A stretch of 64,000 nt of DNA from Carettochelys insculpta (GCF_033958435.1 NC_134137.1:176279501-176343500), one strand, 5' to 3'. Shown: positions 12,300 to 24,116, numbered from the stretch's first letter. A program made the numbers and translations. The notes: generated from the sequence alone by a model not told the origin.

Positions 12300-13800
12300 G
12301 GCTCCCAGGACTCCAGCCAGGGTGGGAAAAAAAAGGGCCCTGTCCTGGTCAAAGCCAGAGCTGTGGGACTTCCTTGGCCTGTGGGGCGGGGGGTGGGGGG
12401 GGGGGGGGGGGGACAAGGAGGTCCTGCTGCAGACCACGGGGTGCCGACGGAACGCTGCAGCATTCAGCCGCCTGTCTGCCGGACTCATCACCTGGGGCAC
12501 TGCCCCTCCCATACCGTGGGGAAGGTGTGGTCAAAAGTTAAAGAGATGTGGTAGGCCTATTGCAAGGCCAGGGATGCTGCCGGCTGCTCAGGGGCAGCAC
12601 CTGCAAGCTTCCCCTATTCTGATGAGCTGGACTGGCTCCTTGGAGTGAAGGAAGCAGCCCCGCCCCACCCAGTCCCCAAGAAGAGATCATTCACACCATG
12701 GCTCCTCCGGAGGAGAAACCCAAGGAGGACGAGCCTGGATCCTCGAGCATGGCCCCCCAACTAAGACCTGAAGCACAAGCTGGAGCTGAACAGCGATGAG
12801 GAGCGGTCGCGCAATGGGAGCCGGCTGATAACCGTTCTGTCCAGGTCCTCCAGCCAGGCTACGTCCAGCCAGGCCTCCCTTGAGCTTCTCGAGGCACCCT
12901 CAGGTGGGACCTGGGTATTTCAGACACCCCAGGGCATGAGTGGGGGTGTTCCCCAGCCCCAAGGGAGGCCCACAGGCAGCCAGCAGCACCCAATCCTATG
13001 GACCACACCACAGGGCAAATGGCCTGGGCGGGACGAGGGCAGGGAGACCATGGCCAGCATACGTCCCATCCATGCCAGGACCCCTCTGCTCATGGGATAC
13101 CCGAGGGCTCCTGGGCCAACAGACGGTGGGTGGGAAGGGTTGGGTACAGGGGATGGGTACAGGGCATATCCCCCCATGACCAGGTGTAGGACTGATGGGT
13201 CACCTCTCTCTTCCCTTCTGTCTCCACAGCTCTCGCACCTGGGGGCTGGGCCAGCCCTGTCAACATTGTGGGGAGCCCTGCAGCAGCTGGCAAGAGGGCG
13301 AGGATGACCCCCCCCTGCCCTGAGGCACGTGTGCTGCAGGGGGAGGACAGGCTGCCACCCCTGGGAGGAGGAGGCCACCGCTGCCTGGACAGCGGTGGAG
13401 TGGGAACAGAACTGGATCCTGCGGGAGTGGCTGACAATGGAGTGGGAGGCCTGAGATCAGGTTGTGGGCGCCCTTGACACCCTCACCCAGGCTGCCACCA
13501 CCCACCTGGCTCAGGTGCTCCACTCCTACCTCACCCTCCAGCAGCCCACCCCATGGCTCCTGCCCTCGCCACGCTGGTCCTGCCCCACCTCGCCCCAGCC
13601 ACTATGGTCACCAGTGAGACAGCACTTCCAGCCCCCCCCAGTCCCCTGTGTACCCCACCAAGGCTGAGGTCACTGCACCCCCACCATACCACTACCTCCC
13701 CATGGTCCTGGCCTCATCTCAGCCCTGCGGGGGACCCCAGGTGATACAGGCACCTGCAGCTGCTATGGCTCATGGCTCCCTCACCCCAGCAGAGGAATGA
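12300..13800 (+). pseudogene. Myb/SANT-like DNA-binding protein of Harbinger copy 1, broken
   Basis: Relic of the accessory gene that, in PIF/Harbinger elements, encodes a Myb/SANT-like protein which binds the transposon ends and assists the transposase. The domain is readable from about 12343 (LSWSKPELWDFLGLWG) through the segment matching the SKVKEL helix near 12534. It is interrupted by an 18-base G-run at 12395-12412. Exon 1 ends at a GTGGGA donor after 12903, and exon 2 starts after a TCTCCACAG acceptor at 13230. The same intron position is seen in the other three copies. The C-terminal exon is frameshifted. Nonfunctional. Confidence 0.65.
12395..12412 (+). repeat. 18-base G homopolymer
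   Basis: Uninterrupted G-run inside the Myb-like exon of Harbinger copy 1, preceded by further G-blocks from 12383. It breaks the reading frame and could form a G-quadruplex or be a sequencing artefact. Confidence 0.9.
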
Positions 13801-14004
13801 GGCCCCAACCCCATCTTCGGTCCCTATTGTATATAGGTCAAACCCCATTCCCAGTCCCCAGTCTAGTTACATACTTTGCAAGAAGTCACTTGTCACTTGT
13901 TTGTTATTTCAGTAAAAGGTTTATTTTTTCACTACTCCAGTGTCCCATGAGAATGGCAGGGGAGTGGAGAAGGGTGGGTGCATGGGAAGGGGTGGTGTGG
14001 AGGG

Positions 14005-15356
14005 TCACTGGGATCCCGGGGTGACGGCCTCCCAGAAGGCCTCCCTCACACGCACCCTGTCATGGTTCACCTGGCAGTACAGGGCAGTGGCTGTCTGCTC
14101 GAAGCAGGGTATGGCCCAAGCTGCCCGCTGCTGGATGAATACCTCCTGCTTGCTCTCCACAATATTGTGGAGGGCCCAACAGGCACCCCGATGGCTGGTG
14201 TGTTCTGGAGGGCAACCTCCAGACATGTCAGGAGACACCAGAAGCACCCCTTCAGGTGGTCAAATGCCCACGCAATGCTGTTGCGGGCCCAGTTGAGGCG
14301 GGCATTGAACTGGTCCTGACTGGGGTCTTCGTGGCCCATGTGTGGCCACATGAGCCACTGGTGCAGGGGGTAGGCGGCGTCAGCATCTGTGTACAGGGTC
14401 ATGGTCATGTCCCTGACCAGGAGTTCCTGTAGGGGGACGTAGGTCCCCACCTCCATTCTGTTTCCCAGCCATGAGTTGCTGAAGATTCAGGCATCGTAGT
14501 CCTGGCCCGACCAGCCTGCAAAGACGTCCATGAACCAGCCATTAGCGTTGACGAAGGCCTGAAGCCCTACCAAGTGGTATCCCTTCCGCTTTATGTAGCC
14601 AGCCACACTGTGTTGTGGGGACCGGATTGCTGTGTGGGTCTCATCCAGCGCACCAAAGCAGTTTGAGACCCAGAGCTCAGCAAATCCTGCGATGTTAGCA
14701 TCAAGGTCCCAGTGCAGACAACCTGGCGCAGGGGGAGGCGGTTTATTATCCTGATGACCTGCGGGGGCTGGAGGGCAAACACACTCCTGAACACTTGGTG
14801 GGGTGCTCCGGGACCCTCTGTCACCTCCGGGGGACCCTTCCCGTATCCCTGTGGTGGGTGTGCAGCCCAGGTTAGCTTACCTCAATGAGGATGACCCCAT
14901 CAATGGCCTTGCCCACCCCAACCGAGTGCTTGCTGTCTGGGGTGGCTTCCACAGTGTGATTGCTATCTCTTTCTCCAGGGGGTGCACAGGCCTCATTCTG
15001 GTCTCCTGGTGCTGGAGGGCAGCAGCCAGGCAGTGACACAGCTCCAGAAACTTGCCCTTTCTCATTTGGAAATTCTGGAGCTGGCGGTCGTCATCCCAGT
15101 CTCCCATAACAAGCCAGTCCCACAATCGGTGCTGGTGGAGATCTCCACAGGCGCCGTCTGACCCAGGGGGAGGGGCCGCACACCTTGCAACATGAAGGGG
15201 GCCTGCAGGAAGGCAGCTAGGCAACTGGCCGTCCGGAACCGCTGCAAGACAACCACGAGCTGCGCAGCCATCAGGCTGGTGACGGCACCAGGAATTCCCC
15301 ATCGGGAAGCTGGTCAGGATTCTTGAGGATCTCTGCAGCGGCTTTGCTCCATGCAC
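14005..15356 (-). pseudogene. Harbinger transposase of copy 1, broken
   Basis: Decayed DDE transposase (HARBI1-like nuclease fold), read on the - strand. The N-terminal exon keeps WDDDRQLQNFQM and FLELCHCL and ends at a GTAAGC donor after 14881. Exon 2 begins after a CCCGCAG acceptor at 14758, the intron position shared by copies 3 and 4. The first catalytic block reads NCFGALDETH, with Gly changed to Glu after the Asp. The second reads DADAAYPLHQWLM. The block that should hold the catalytic Glu reads NSIAWAFDHLKG, where Ala replaces it. Several frameshifts are present. It cannot be active. Confidence 0.75.
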
Positions 15357-15643
15357 GTGGTGGGCTGTGCGGCAGACAGCCTGGCAGCCCTCGATGTGTG
15401 CACAGGGAGGGTGTTGGGGAGCCAGGCTACCTCGTCCATGGCATTTCCTGCATCACTCTTTCAAAAGAGAGCCCAGGGCTGTGTAACCGCTTGCTTTTGA
15501 AAGGACACCAGGCTCTTTTGAACGAGCAGAGCGATACCTCAATCTGCTTTTTGTGGTCGCTGCTCTCTTTTGAAAGGTGAGCTTTTGGAGGGTGGCTTTC
15601 CAAAGTTCGCCTTTCAATATTGAGCTGTAGTGTGGCCACAGCC

Positions 15644-15674
15644 ATGAAGATTGCTTCACTGTAGGGATGGTGGC

Positions 15675-15712
<38 letters not shown>

Positions 15713-16562
15713 GGTGAAAGAGATGTGACCAGAGGATAAGGAGTGTGGCCAGAGGTGTGGCCAGTGCACCCAGTGGAGAATTCCTAAACATCATTTCAGC
15801 CCACAGCAGAGACGTTTCTGAGAAGTTCCTCAGCACCCTGTAAATTCCCCTTCTGTGTTTGGCGTATTCCACTGTTTGGATTTTGCATATCTTCTGAGCC
15901 TCAAACACTAAATCCTTTGTATACTGTGAGTGCAGACAAAAGGACGCTCAGTGATTTTGAGTGAGTGCTGAACATTCTCAGTTTCTATGGTGCTAAAACT
16001 CTCTCACAATTAGGCTTAAATTGTAGACACTTTTATACACAGAAAGAAACAAAACTTACACTTTAAATGAAGCTTTGTATATTTTACAGCTTTTTTCACA
16101 CTAACACAGGGTGAATTTGAAACAAAAAATCTTCCAAGTGCCTCCTACAAAATAAAATCCTGTCAGAGTAGTTGCCAGATGAGGTGCTCCCCACAGCAGA
16201 TTGTGTAGATTTTCAAAATATGGTCATGCATACTCACTGGGCTGCATTCTGCCAGATTCCTTAAGCTTGGTTCCTTGAGCTGGGGTAGGGGTTGCATTTT
16301 TCCCAGAATACCAACACTTTATGGCACCATGCTGATTCATTGCTTGCAATAGATGGTGCAGACCTGTGCATCTTTCTCTGCTTTTTCACACGCTTTCATG
16401 AGGAATAAAATAGTTTAGAGAGTTGACATCTATCATCACTGGTCCTCTGAGTGACCCACTCACTGTGAGGAACAGGATGGTTCACATCTCTTAATACTGC
16501 TCTTGTCTACAGCTCATCTTGTTGAGAAGCTGCTTGAGGACAAAATCGTGAGCTGACTTGTC
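15644..16562. other. Intergenic DNA with CT microsatellite
   Basis: A (CT)n tract at about 15674-15712 lies just outside Harbinger copy 1. The rest is AT-rich with nothing I can name. Confidence 0.6.
15674..15712. repeat. (CT)n microsatellite
   Basis: About 39 bases of CT dinucleotide repeat with one TT interruption. Confidence 0.95.
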
Positions 16563-17296
16563 AGCTACATCTACACTAGCACACTATGTCGAAGTAGCCT
16601 ATTTTGAAGTTAGAACATTGAAATAGGCTACTTCAACGCATATCGTCTACATGTCCTCCAGGGCTGGTGCCGTCGATGTTCAACGTTGAAGTAGCGATGG
16701 GGAACGTCGAAAGGAGCCACCCCGGAAGGAAATGCGGAGCATCCACACACACAAGTGCTCCCCATCGAAATAAGGGGCCAGCAAAGCCTGCAGATGGGGT
16801 CACAGGCTGGACTAGCCCTTCTGGGGCAAAAGCAAGCTGCTCCCTAAAAGGGCCCCTCCCAGACACACTCAGCTTGCCCAGCACGAGGTCCACAGAGCCG
16901 ACACCTGGCTGCAGACCCTGTGCACACAGCATGGACCCCCAGCTGCAGCAGCAGCAGCAGCCAGAAGCCCTGGGCTAAGGGCTGCTGCATGGGGTGACCA
17001 TAGAGCCCTGCAGGGGCTGGACAGAGCATCTCTCAACCCCTCAGCTGATGGCCGCCATGGAGGACCCCGCTATTTGGATGTAGTGGGACTCAGATCGTCT
17101 ACACACACCCTACTTCGATGTTGAATGTCGAAGTAGGATGCTGTTCCCCTCTTCAGATGGGAATAGCGATTTCAACATCTCGCCACCTAACATCTATTTC
17201 AACGTCGAAGTAGTGCACGGTGCACGTAGACGCGATGCATGATATTTTGATGTTGTGCCAGCTACTTCGAAGTAGCCAGCTAGGGTAGACGCACCC
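16563..17296 (-). mobile_element. 0.7-kb Harbinger deletion derivative (MITE) a
   Basis: The termini AGCTACATCTACACTAGC and the inverse of GGGTGCGTCTACCCTAG enclose 734 bp. The interior has a segment matching the leader of the copy-3 transposase (TAAAAGGGCCCCTCCCAGAC). It then has a 15-codon ORF at 16931-16978 starting MDPQLQQQQQPEALG, whose start matches the poly-Q start of that transposase. After that comes sequence matching the Myb-side end of copy 3 (CAGCTGATGGCCGCCATGGA). Oriented opposite to copy 3. I cannot define a target duplication. Confidence 0.75.
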
Positions 17297-18600
17297 ATAG
17301 TGTTTTAAGAATACAGCTGATGCTCTGATCCCCATGCATTTTGTTCCATGTCGTCTAACAGGATTTATGCAGTTCAGAAGATCAGGGTTTTGCCAAAATG
17401 GGGATTTGAATGAGAGCTGGCAGGGGGCTTTACAGCCAGGGCAAGGTAAATAATGAAGTTAGGTTAACAGAAACACTTGGTGGAAATAGTGAGGGTAACA
17501 TGATTGTGATACAGGAAGTTTTGTTTGCCTTTTGTCACTCAGGTTTGCAATTTCATGAACTAACTGAATCTTGGGCTGCTCTGAGTTGCTCAGGTTCAGA
17601 AGTGGCCAAGAGCACTTGATCATGCTGTTTAGTTAGGAGATTGTGGCCTTTCCTTCAGGAGGGGGTCTCATCCCGGTTCTCCTTGCATTTGTCACCCACA
17701 GACTGCTGGATTACTGCATGGCTTTATGTTTAAGTTATAGGAGGAAGCCACTCCAGAACTTCAGCTATGGTGGAACACAGCTGCCTAAATGCTCTGCAGG
17801 GCTTCTCAGAGAAAGCACGTTGCCCTTTGCCGAAGACTGCTCTGCCCTCCATCTCATTCTCAAATGCATGTTTTGATCTATATAGAGCATTTGGTCGTTT
17901 GTCTCACACAAGACTGCCACTGCCTTAATTATATACAAGGTGTCTGAGAACATCTGAGGCACTGGAGTTTATGACCCCCAGAGTGGAGCAAGAGAGGAGC
18001 TACTCTCACTTATGCAAAATAATCTCCATATAGGACATTGAAGTCTGGGATTCACCCCTCCTAGTTTCACAGGATATGTTTACAGTGCAATAAAAAGTCC
18101 AGGGCAGTGAGTGTCAGAGCCCAGGTCCACTGATTCAGGTTTATACCCAAAGAGTTTATTAAGTGTAATGACTATCGGGAAATGTTGCACAGATTACTTA
18201 TTTACCCATGCTCTCCCTGAGAGGTGCATGGTGGGTGAGAACTTGGTGGTGAGAGGGGAAATACGTTGAGCCAATGGTGGGGAAGATTTGTTACTGGAGG
18301 CCAGTGGACTAGCTGGAAATTTGCTCATTTCAAATTGGATGGTACCTTTCCCGCCCCTCACCCCCATTTTTGGATGGGTACACTTTAAAAAGCCAAATAA
18401 TAAAACAACAAGACCAGCTTGTTTCCTGACTTACACTGAGCTATGATTTTAATTCAACAGCATTAATGATTCCCAAAAGCATGATCCTTCTAGGATTGTC
18501 TTAAAAGTCTTAAAGCCTGTATTACGTATTTAAATATAAGAATACAAAGATGTGTGAGAATCCTACTTTCATGTAATAGACTAAATAATAGAAAAGAATA
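17297..18600. other. Intergenic DNA
   Basis: No gene or repeat that I can name in this stretch. Confidence 0.5.
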
Positions 18601-18916
18601 CAGGCTGAACTTCTCCTGTCTGGCACCCTTGGCACCTGGATGAGAGAATTTGCTGGACCACGGGAGGCCAACATTGCCTAGCAGCATTACCAACACTTCC
18701 GCTGCTTACTGGGCTCTTACAAGACATTTAGGGGTAAATTACAGCTAAACAACAACACAGAACACTGAGAGCCAGGGCTGGTGACTTTAAACAAACTTGA
18801 TGAGACCACAGGAAATTTGGCCCCACCCATGACAGGTGACTGTCTTCTAACTAAAATCATGCTGGATTATGGATGCTGCCGGACAACAGAGTTCTAGATT
18901 AGAGAGGTTCAACCCA
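18601..18916. mobile_element. Nonautonomous TIR DNA transposon, superfamily unsure
   Basis: The left end CAGGCTGAACTTCTC and right end GAGAGGTTCAACCCA are inverted copies. The left end directly follows TA, and the right is followed by CA. That would fit a degraded TA duplication of a mariner/Tc1-like element, but this is weak. No coding sequence. Confidence 0.5.
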
Positions 18917-19124
18917 CACTAGATCATCTTCTGAAGAATTATCCTCTGTTGCATATTCATTAGTATTTAGTCCCATCCTCACTTCAAAAGTCTTTAGCCC
19001 TGGAGCTCCCATTCATTTTCTTGGGAGACTGCCACAGAGGCTAATGTAGCCCACTCTCGATGAGTTTTTTTTCCTGCGATTTACTCTCAGTTTCCCCTTG
19101 TTGTAATTTAAATCCTATACCTCA

Positions 19125-19322
19125 ATTTATAGACTCATAGAAATGTAAGGTGGGGTGGGACTGAGACAGATTGAATTCAGCCCCCTGTGCTGAGCGAGGT
19201 CCAAGTAACCCTAAACTATCCCTGACAGATGTTTGTCCAGCCTGTTCTTAACCTCCAGTGGCAGCAGGGAGCAGGCATGTCCATAACCTCTCCTTGAAGA
19301 CTATTCCAGTACTTACCCACTC
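19125..19322 (-). repeat. CR1 LINE 3' part, minus strand (segment 1)
   Basis: Antisense to the CR1 3' end. It opens with the ACTCATAGAA terminal motif and continues with the GTTTGTCCAGCCTGTTCTTAAC and ATTCCAGTACTT blocks. It is interrupted at 19323 by the MITE and resumes after 20038. Confidence 0.7.
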
Positions 19323-20038
19323 TTAGGCTACGTCTACACGTGCACCCAACTTCGAAATAGCTTATTTCAATGTTGCGACATCGAAATAGGCTATTTCGAT
19401 GAATAACATCTACACGTCCTCCAGGGCTGGCAACGTCGATGTTCAACTTCGACGTTGCTCAGCCCAACATCGAAATAGGCACAGCGAGGGAACGTCTACA
19501 CGGCAAAGTAGCACACATCGAAATAAGGGAGCCAGGCACAGCTGCAGACAGGGTCACGGGGCGGACTCAACAGCAAGTCGCTCCCTTAAAGGGCCCCTCC
19601 CAGACACACTTTCATTAAACAGTGCAAGATACACAGAGCCAACAACTAGTTGCAGACCCTGTATATGCAGCACGGACCCCCAGCTGCAGCAGCAGCAGCC
19701 AGAAGCCCTGGGCTAAGGGCTGCTGCACACGGTGACCACAGAGCCCCGCAAGGGCTGGAGAGAGAGTATCTCTCAACCCCCCAGCTGATGGCCGCCATGG
19801 AGGACCCCGCTATTTCGATGTTGCGGGACGCGGATCGTCTACACGTCCCTACTTCGATGTTGAACGTCGAAGTAGGGCGCTATTCCCATCCGCTCATGGG
19901 GTTAGCGACTTCAACGTCTCGCCGCCTAACATCGATTTCAACTTCGAAATAGCGCCCAACACGTGTAGACGTGACGGGCGCTATTTCGAAGTTACTGCTG
20001 CTACTTCGAAGTAGCGTGCACGTGTAGACGCAGCCTTA
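19323..20038 (-). mobile_element. 0.7-kb Harbinger deletion derivative (MITE) b, with TTA duplication
   Basis: The ends are GGCTACGTCTACACGTGCA (from 19326) and the inverse of GGCTGCGTCTACACGTGCA (to 20035), flanked on each side by TTA, the classic PIF/Harbinger target. The interior follows the same plan as MITE a: transposase leader, poly-Q codons and Myb-side end. The start codon has become ACG (at 19671). Subterminal TTCGAA palindromes are well preserved, which suggests a fairly recent insertion. It split a minus-strand CR1. Confidence 0.85.
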
Positions 20039-20490
20039 GAGTGAGAATGTTCAAATATATAACCTAAATATTGTTAGTTTAAAGATTAAGATTAAGCCCC
20101 TGACGTCTGAATAATTGAGCACTATTCTCTTTATAACAGCCCTCCAAATACCAGAAGATTGTCAAGTCCCCTCTCAGTCTTTTTTTTTTTTTCAGAACTG
20201 GTCATAGCCAATGATTTCAATTTTTGTCCTAGGGCAGGTGTTCTAAACATTTTTATTGCTCTCCTTTGGACTTTCCAATTTGTCCCTAACTTTCCTGCAG
20301 CACGGCACCCAGAACTGGATACAGTAATCCATCTGAGGCATCACTAGCGCTGAGTAAGCTATATAGAGGAACAATTACTTCCAGTGTCTTGTATATGACA
20401 CAACTGTTAATATTCCCCACAAAGCACCTAGCCCTTTTTCACAACTTTATCACAATGGTGACTCATGTTTAATTTGTTCCCCACTATGAC
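20039..20490 (-). repeat. CR1 LINE, minus strand (segment 2)
   Basis: Continuation of the interrupted CR1. Antisense reading matches the CR1 3' coding region, with blocks such as CAAGTCCCCTCTCAGTC, CTCTCCTTTGGACTTTCCAA and CAGAACTGGATACAGTAATC. An A/T-run sits at 20180-20192. The 5' limit is uncertain. Confidence 0.65.
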
Positions 20491-21026
20491 TGTTATGAGA
20501 CAACCTGGACTGGGCATAGCTTGAACTTGATATCATGTGAAACCATCTTGTGTACTCAGCTAGCTACTATAAACTGGAAGTGAGGAAACCACATAGCAAG
20601 AAAGAACTTGGCCTTGCTTAGGCAGACAAAAAAAAAAGTTCAAACAAACAAACAAAAAAAAACAACAAACAACCAAAGACAACCCACTGCAGTGGTGATA
20701 TTCCTAGCAACGATTAGTTAATCTTGAGTCTACATGCCTCTGATTGTAAATTTCATAATGGAAAGTTGTTTTGCTGATAAGTGAAGTTTGAGTTATTGGC
20801 TCTTTCTAGGAAAACAGTCACCTTATTAGAGGTTATCAGGGGCCAAAGGTTCATTTAAGGTTATCTACAAAAGAGCTCAGTTGGACACTGTACTTTGGAG
20901 GAGTTCTGGATTTCTGGGCCAAGGAGACATGAACACCAAGGTTCATAACGTGGAAGAAGGCAGGCCACCTGCAACGTGTTGATGTCATTTGACACCACCT
21001 CTGACTTTTGGGAAGTACATCTTGAG
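20491..21026. other. Intergenic DNA with A-rich simple repeat
   Basis: An A-rich (CAAA)n-like tract lies at 20628-20686. Nothing else is recognisable. Confidence 0.5.
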
Positions 21027-21462
21027 TACCATATTTACACATGCCCCTCCCTTTCAGAAGGGGCATGTTAATGTGGCATTTCAGAAAAGGTTAATGAGGC
21101 TCTGATGTGCATATTTAGTGCCTCATTAGCATACTGGTGACCAAGCGTGTTTTGAAAGTTCTACTTTCAAAACACAGACAGGCTGCATAAACGTGGGTGC
21201 GTCAAAATAAACACCACACTTCGCGATTCCCTTATTCTCAAAACAAATTGGGCTTAAGGGAATTTCAAAGTGTTGGGTTTATTTCGAAGTGCCCGCATCT
21301 ATACAGCTAGTCTGTGTTTTGAAAGCAGCCCTTTTCAGGCGCAGCTGGCTGCCCTCATGCTAATGAGGCATTGAATATGCACATCCGCACCTCATTAACT
21401 TGTTCTGAAGTGCCTCATTAACATGCCCCTCCCAAAGGGGAAGGGCATGTGGAGACATGGCT
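21027..21462. mobile_element. Foldback MITE, Harbinger-like TIRs
   Basis: The left end reads ACCATATTTACACATGCCC and the right end is the inverse of GCCATGTCTCCACATGCCC. The halves are inverted copies: CTCATTA and GGGGCATGTTAATG blocks recur in complement on the other side. No coding sequence. Exact ends are uncertain by a base or two. Confidence 0.55.
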
Positions 21463-21844
21463 GTGGAGATCTGAGACTATTGGTAGGTTTTGATGTACAC
21501 TTTAGACTAAGTGTAGAAGGCGTGTTGGATTTGTACCAATCATTTATCAGAGGATGGGGTTGGTGCCCCCATTGATTTGTCTCCTGACACCAAATGGAAA
21601 ACAGATTGGTTACCTCAGCTTCAGATTCAGAAAACCCCGTAACTTTCAGAACTTTTTTCAGCAAAACTACCAACCACCCATGTCTCCATGCACTGGACTA
21701 TGTAATTTCTATCCCACTTTAATCTTTACATTTTTTGAAATATTTGTATTTTATCTCACTGCATGTCTACAAATCTCCAATTGCCAAAAATGGGGATTAA
21801 TAACAGGGGATCAGTCACTTAACAACTATCCTGTTTATTTGCCC

Positions 21845-21935
21845 TATAGTATCTGGCACTGGCCTTGTCAGAAGACAGGATACTGAGCTGGACAGACCAC
21901 TGGTGTGACCCAGTATGGCCATTCTTATGTTATCC
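21845..21935 (+). repeat. CR1-clade LINE 3' end
   Basis: Sense-strand tail with the AGACAGGATACTGAGCTGGA and GACCCAGTATGGCCATTC blocks typical of a sauropsid CR1-clade LINE 3' end. An antisense copy of the same tail is at 51.69-51.83 kb. Confidence 0.6.
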
Positions 21936-21959
21936 CTTATGCCCCCCATGACTGGCAGA

Positions 21960-23545
21960 CTAAACTAGACATACTTAGCTTTGCAAACTGACCAATGTAT
22001 CATGAATAAGTCAGACCACGAACAGCAGGTGGATAGAAAACTCTCCAACAGAACATTTTACAGACCTCTTTCCTCTGATCCTATTGTAGAATACCAAAAT
22101 AAACCACCCCATCTTCTTTGGGAAATCCCTGCCTCTAGTTGGGACCAAATACACACAGACATGCCTTCAGAACCCTGGCCAGGATTACTCTATTGCTTCC
22201 CAAAATCCATCAAGCTGGATACTGCGGACACACTATCTTTTCAGAAATTGACACCCTTACTACTGGAGTATCCAGCTATGTAGACTCCCTCCTCAAACTG
22301 TATGCTACCAGCTTTCCTAGCTATTCCCAAGATACCACTGACTTCCTGAGGAAATTACAAAACACATGAATACTTCCTGATAATACCACCCTGGACACCA
22401 TGGATGTAGAAGCACTCTACACCTATATTCCACATGAAGATGTACTACCAATGTTTAGGAACACTATCCCAAATGTTACCATGGCAAATCTGGTGGCTGA
22501 GCTATGTGATTTTGTTTTTACCCACAACTATTTCCAATCTGGGGACAAGGTATACCTCCAGATTAGCGGCACTGCTATGGGCACCCACATGGTCCCACAG
22601 TATGCCAACATTTTTACGGCTAACTTAGAACAACATTTCCTCAGCTCCTGTCCCCTATCACTCCTCCTTTACTTACTCTATGTCGATGACCTCATTATCA
22701 TTTAGACCCATGGTAAAGAGAGCCTTGAAGAATTCCACAGAGATTTCAATAACGTGCACCCTACCATCAACTTCAGCCTTGATCGTTCCACATGAGAGAT
22801 CCATTTCCTGGACACCACAGTACAAATCACTGATGGCCAGATCAATGCCACTCTCTACAGGAAACTCACTGACTGCTACACTTACCTACAGGCCTCCAGG
22901 TTCCATCAAGCTCACACCACATGATTCATCATTTATATTGAAACACTTCGATACAATTACATCTGCTCCCATCCTACTGACAGAGACCAAAAACTTCAAG
23001 ATCTCTACCAAGCAGTTGTAAAATTTAATTACCCACTGGGAGAAGATAAAAAAAAAATTGGCAGGGCCAGACGAACACCCAGAAATCATCTACTTCTAGA
23101 TAGGCCCAAGAAGGTTAATAACAGAAAACCACTTGTCACCACCTACAGCCCCCACCTCAAACCCCTCCAGTGCATTATCGACAATGTAAAGCCTATACTA
23201 AAACGTGATGTTTCACTTTCAGACGCCCTGGGTGACAGACCTGTTCTTGCCTACAGACAACCACCTAACCTCAGGAAAATTTGATAGTCATAGTGATCTC
23301 AGGCAAGTCACTTAATAGACACTTGCAGTAAGTAATTTTCTGCCCTTTCTTCACCCTTTACCCACCCCACTTCTGTCCTATGTAGCTGATTTGTCGAGCT
23401 TCATTTAATTTTTTTTCTCTCTCTCTCTCACTGTTATATTTTCATCATGCCAGTTTACTTTCATCAGAATCACCAGAAAGCTCATTACCTAATAAATTAT
23501 TTTATTAGTCTTTAAAGTGCTATAGGACTGTTTTTTGTTTCATTT
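21960..23545 (+). mobile_element. Penelope-like retroelement relic (Neptune-type)
   Basis: A decayed Penelope-like element read on the + strand. Its reverse transcriptase covers about 21.98-23.29 kb. The core MDVEALYTYIPHEDVL, then LQISGTAMGTHMVPQYANIF and the catalytic YVDDLIII are in one frame at 22400-22705. Upstream and downstream RT segments lie in other frames or behind stops. A tail at about 23464-23545 (GAAAGCTCATTACCTAATAA, CTTTAAAGTGCTATAGGACT) matches the terminal-repeat element at 59 kb. The GIY-YIG endonuclease expected after the RT is missing, so the 3' coding part is deleted. The clade name is from memory of vertebrate Penelope RTs. Confidence 0.75.
22400..22705 (+). pseudogene. 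Penelope-like reverse transcriptase core fragment
   Basis: The longest undamaged piece of the Penelope-like RT (101 codons). It contains the palm-domain motifs DVEALYTYIP (first catalytic Asp region), GTAMGT and YVDD with its two aspartates. A TAG directly follows the YVDDLIII motif. The homologous next segment (HGKESLEEFHRDFNNVHPTI) continues in the same frame, so this is a point-mutation stop. Nonfunctional. Confidence 0.75.
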
Positions 23546-23969
23546 AGCCCCCTGCCCCGATAACTGTTACTAATGGTTTTTATTGACGTTGCATTTAATC
23601 AGTCTTGATGGCTTTTGTATGAGGCTTGGTCACCTGTTAGTCTTTCACTGCCATCTCAACCTTTGTTCATCTCATGCTTCTGCTACTAACCCTGACCATG
23701 TGGCTGCACTACAGCCAGAACATATTTGGCCTATGTGAAAATTTCACTCTGTGCAGCTAAAAGATTCAGGCCTGTGTAGCCCCTCACTATCCCTCCACCC
23801 CATCATCTCCATACCTGGTTCCACGCCACCTCTTTCATCTGAAACAGACTCTTGCTTGTGCCTCAGACAAGCCACCTCTCCTTCTTCAAACCCTCCATCA
23901 CAGCCAATCGGTTAAGGACCTTTATGCTTCTCCTAGCTCATGTTAGTTTGTCAGGCACTGTTCATTTCT

Positions 23970-24085
23970 GATCTGTATTGTTGGCATCCCACCAAGACTG
24001 CAAGCTCCTTGAGCAGAGACTGTATATTCTTAGTGTATTGTAAAGCACAATGCACATTATGCTAAACAATAATGGATAAAATGAA
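23970..24085 (+). repeat. L2/MIR-type 3' tail
   Basis: Contains AAGACTGCAAGCTCCTTGAG and AGAGACTGTAT followed by a TAAACAATAATGG-type end. This resembles the 3' tail of ancient L2/MIR elements. The match is short. Confidence 0.4.
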
Positions 24086-24116
24086 CCCAATCAAAATTTC
24101 ATATATACATTTCTGA

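Larger units (their letters stand above)
11801..15643 (+). mobile_element. Harbinger-type transposon, copy 1 (decayed)
   Basis: A near full-length but old copy of a two-gene DNA transposon. The ends are GGCCGTGGCTACACTAG and the inverse of GGCTGTGGCCACACT, flanked by ATG on both sides (11798-11800 and 15644-15646), a 3-bp target duplication. A Myb/SANT-like gene runs on the + strand in the left half and a DDE transposase on the - strand in the right half, so the genes converge. Subterminal TTTCGAAA-like palindromes mostly read TTTCAAAA here, consistent with CpG decay. The interior is much more GC-rich than the flanking DNA. Confidence 0.85.

Noticed and set aside
12900..14320. Many overlapping 60-150 codon frames in both strands
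   Set aside because: Shadows caused by GC-rich decayed transposon sequence. Only the parts homologous to the other copies were kept.
16931..16978. A 15-codon poly-Q ORF as a host small protein gene
   Set aside because: It is the remnant of the Harbinger transposase start kept in a MITE, and one sister copy has lost the ATG.
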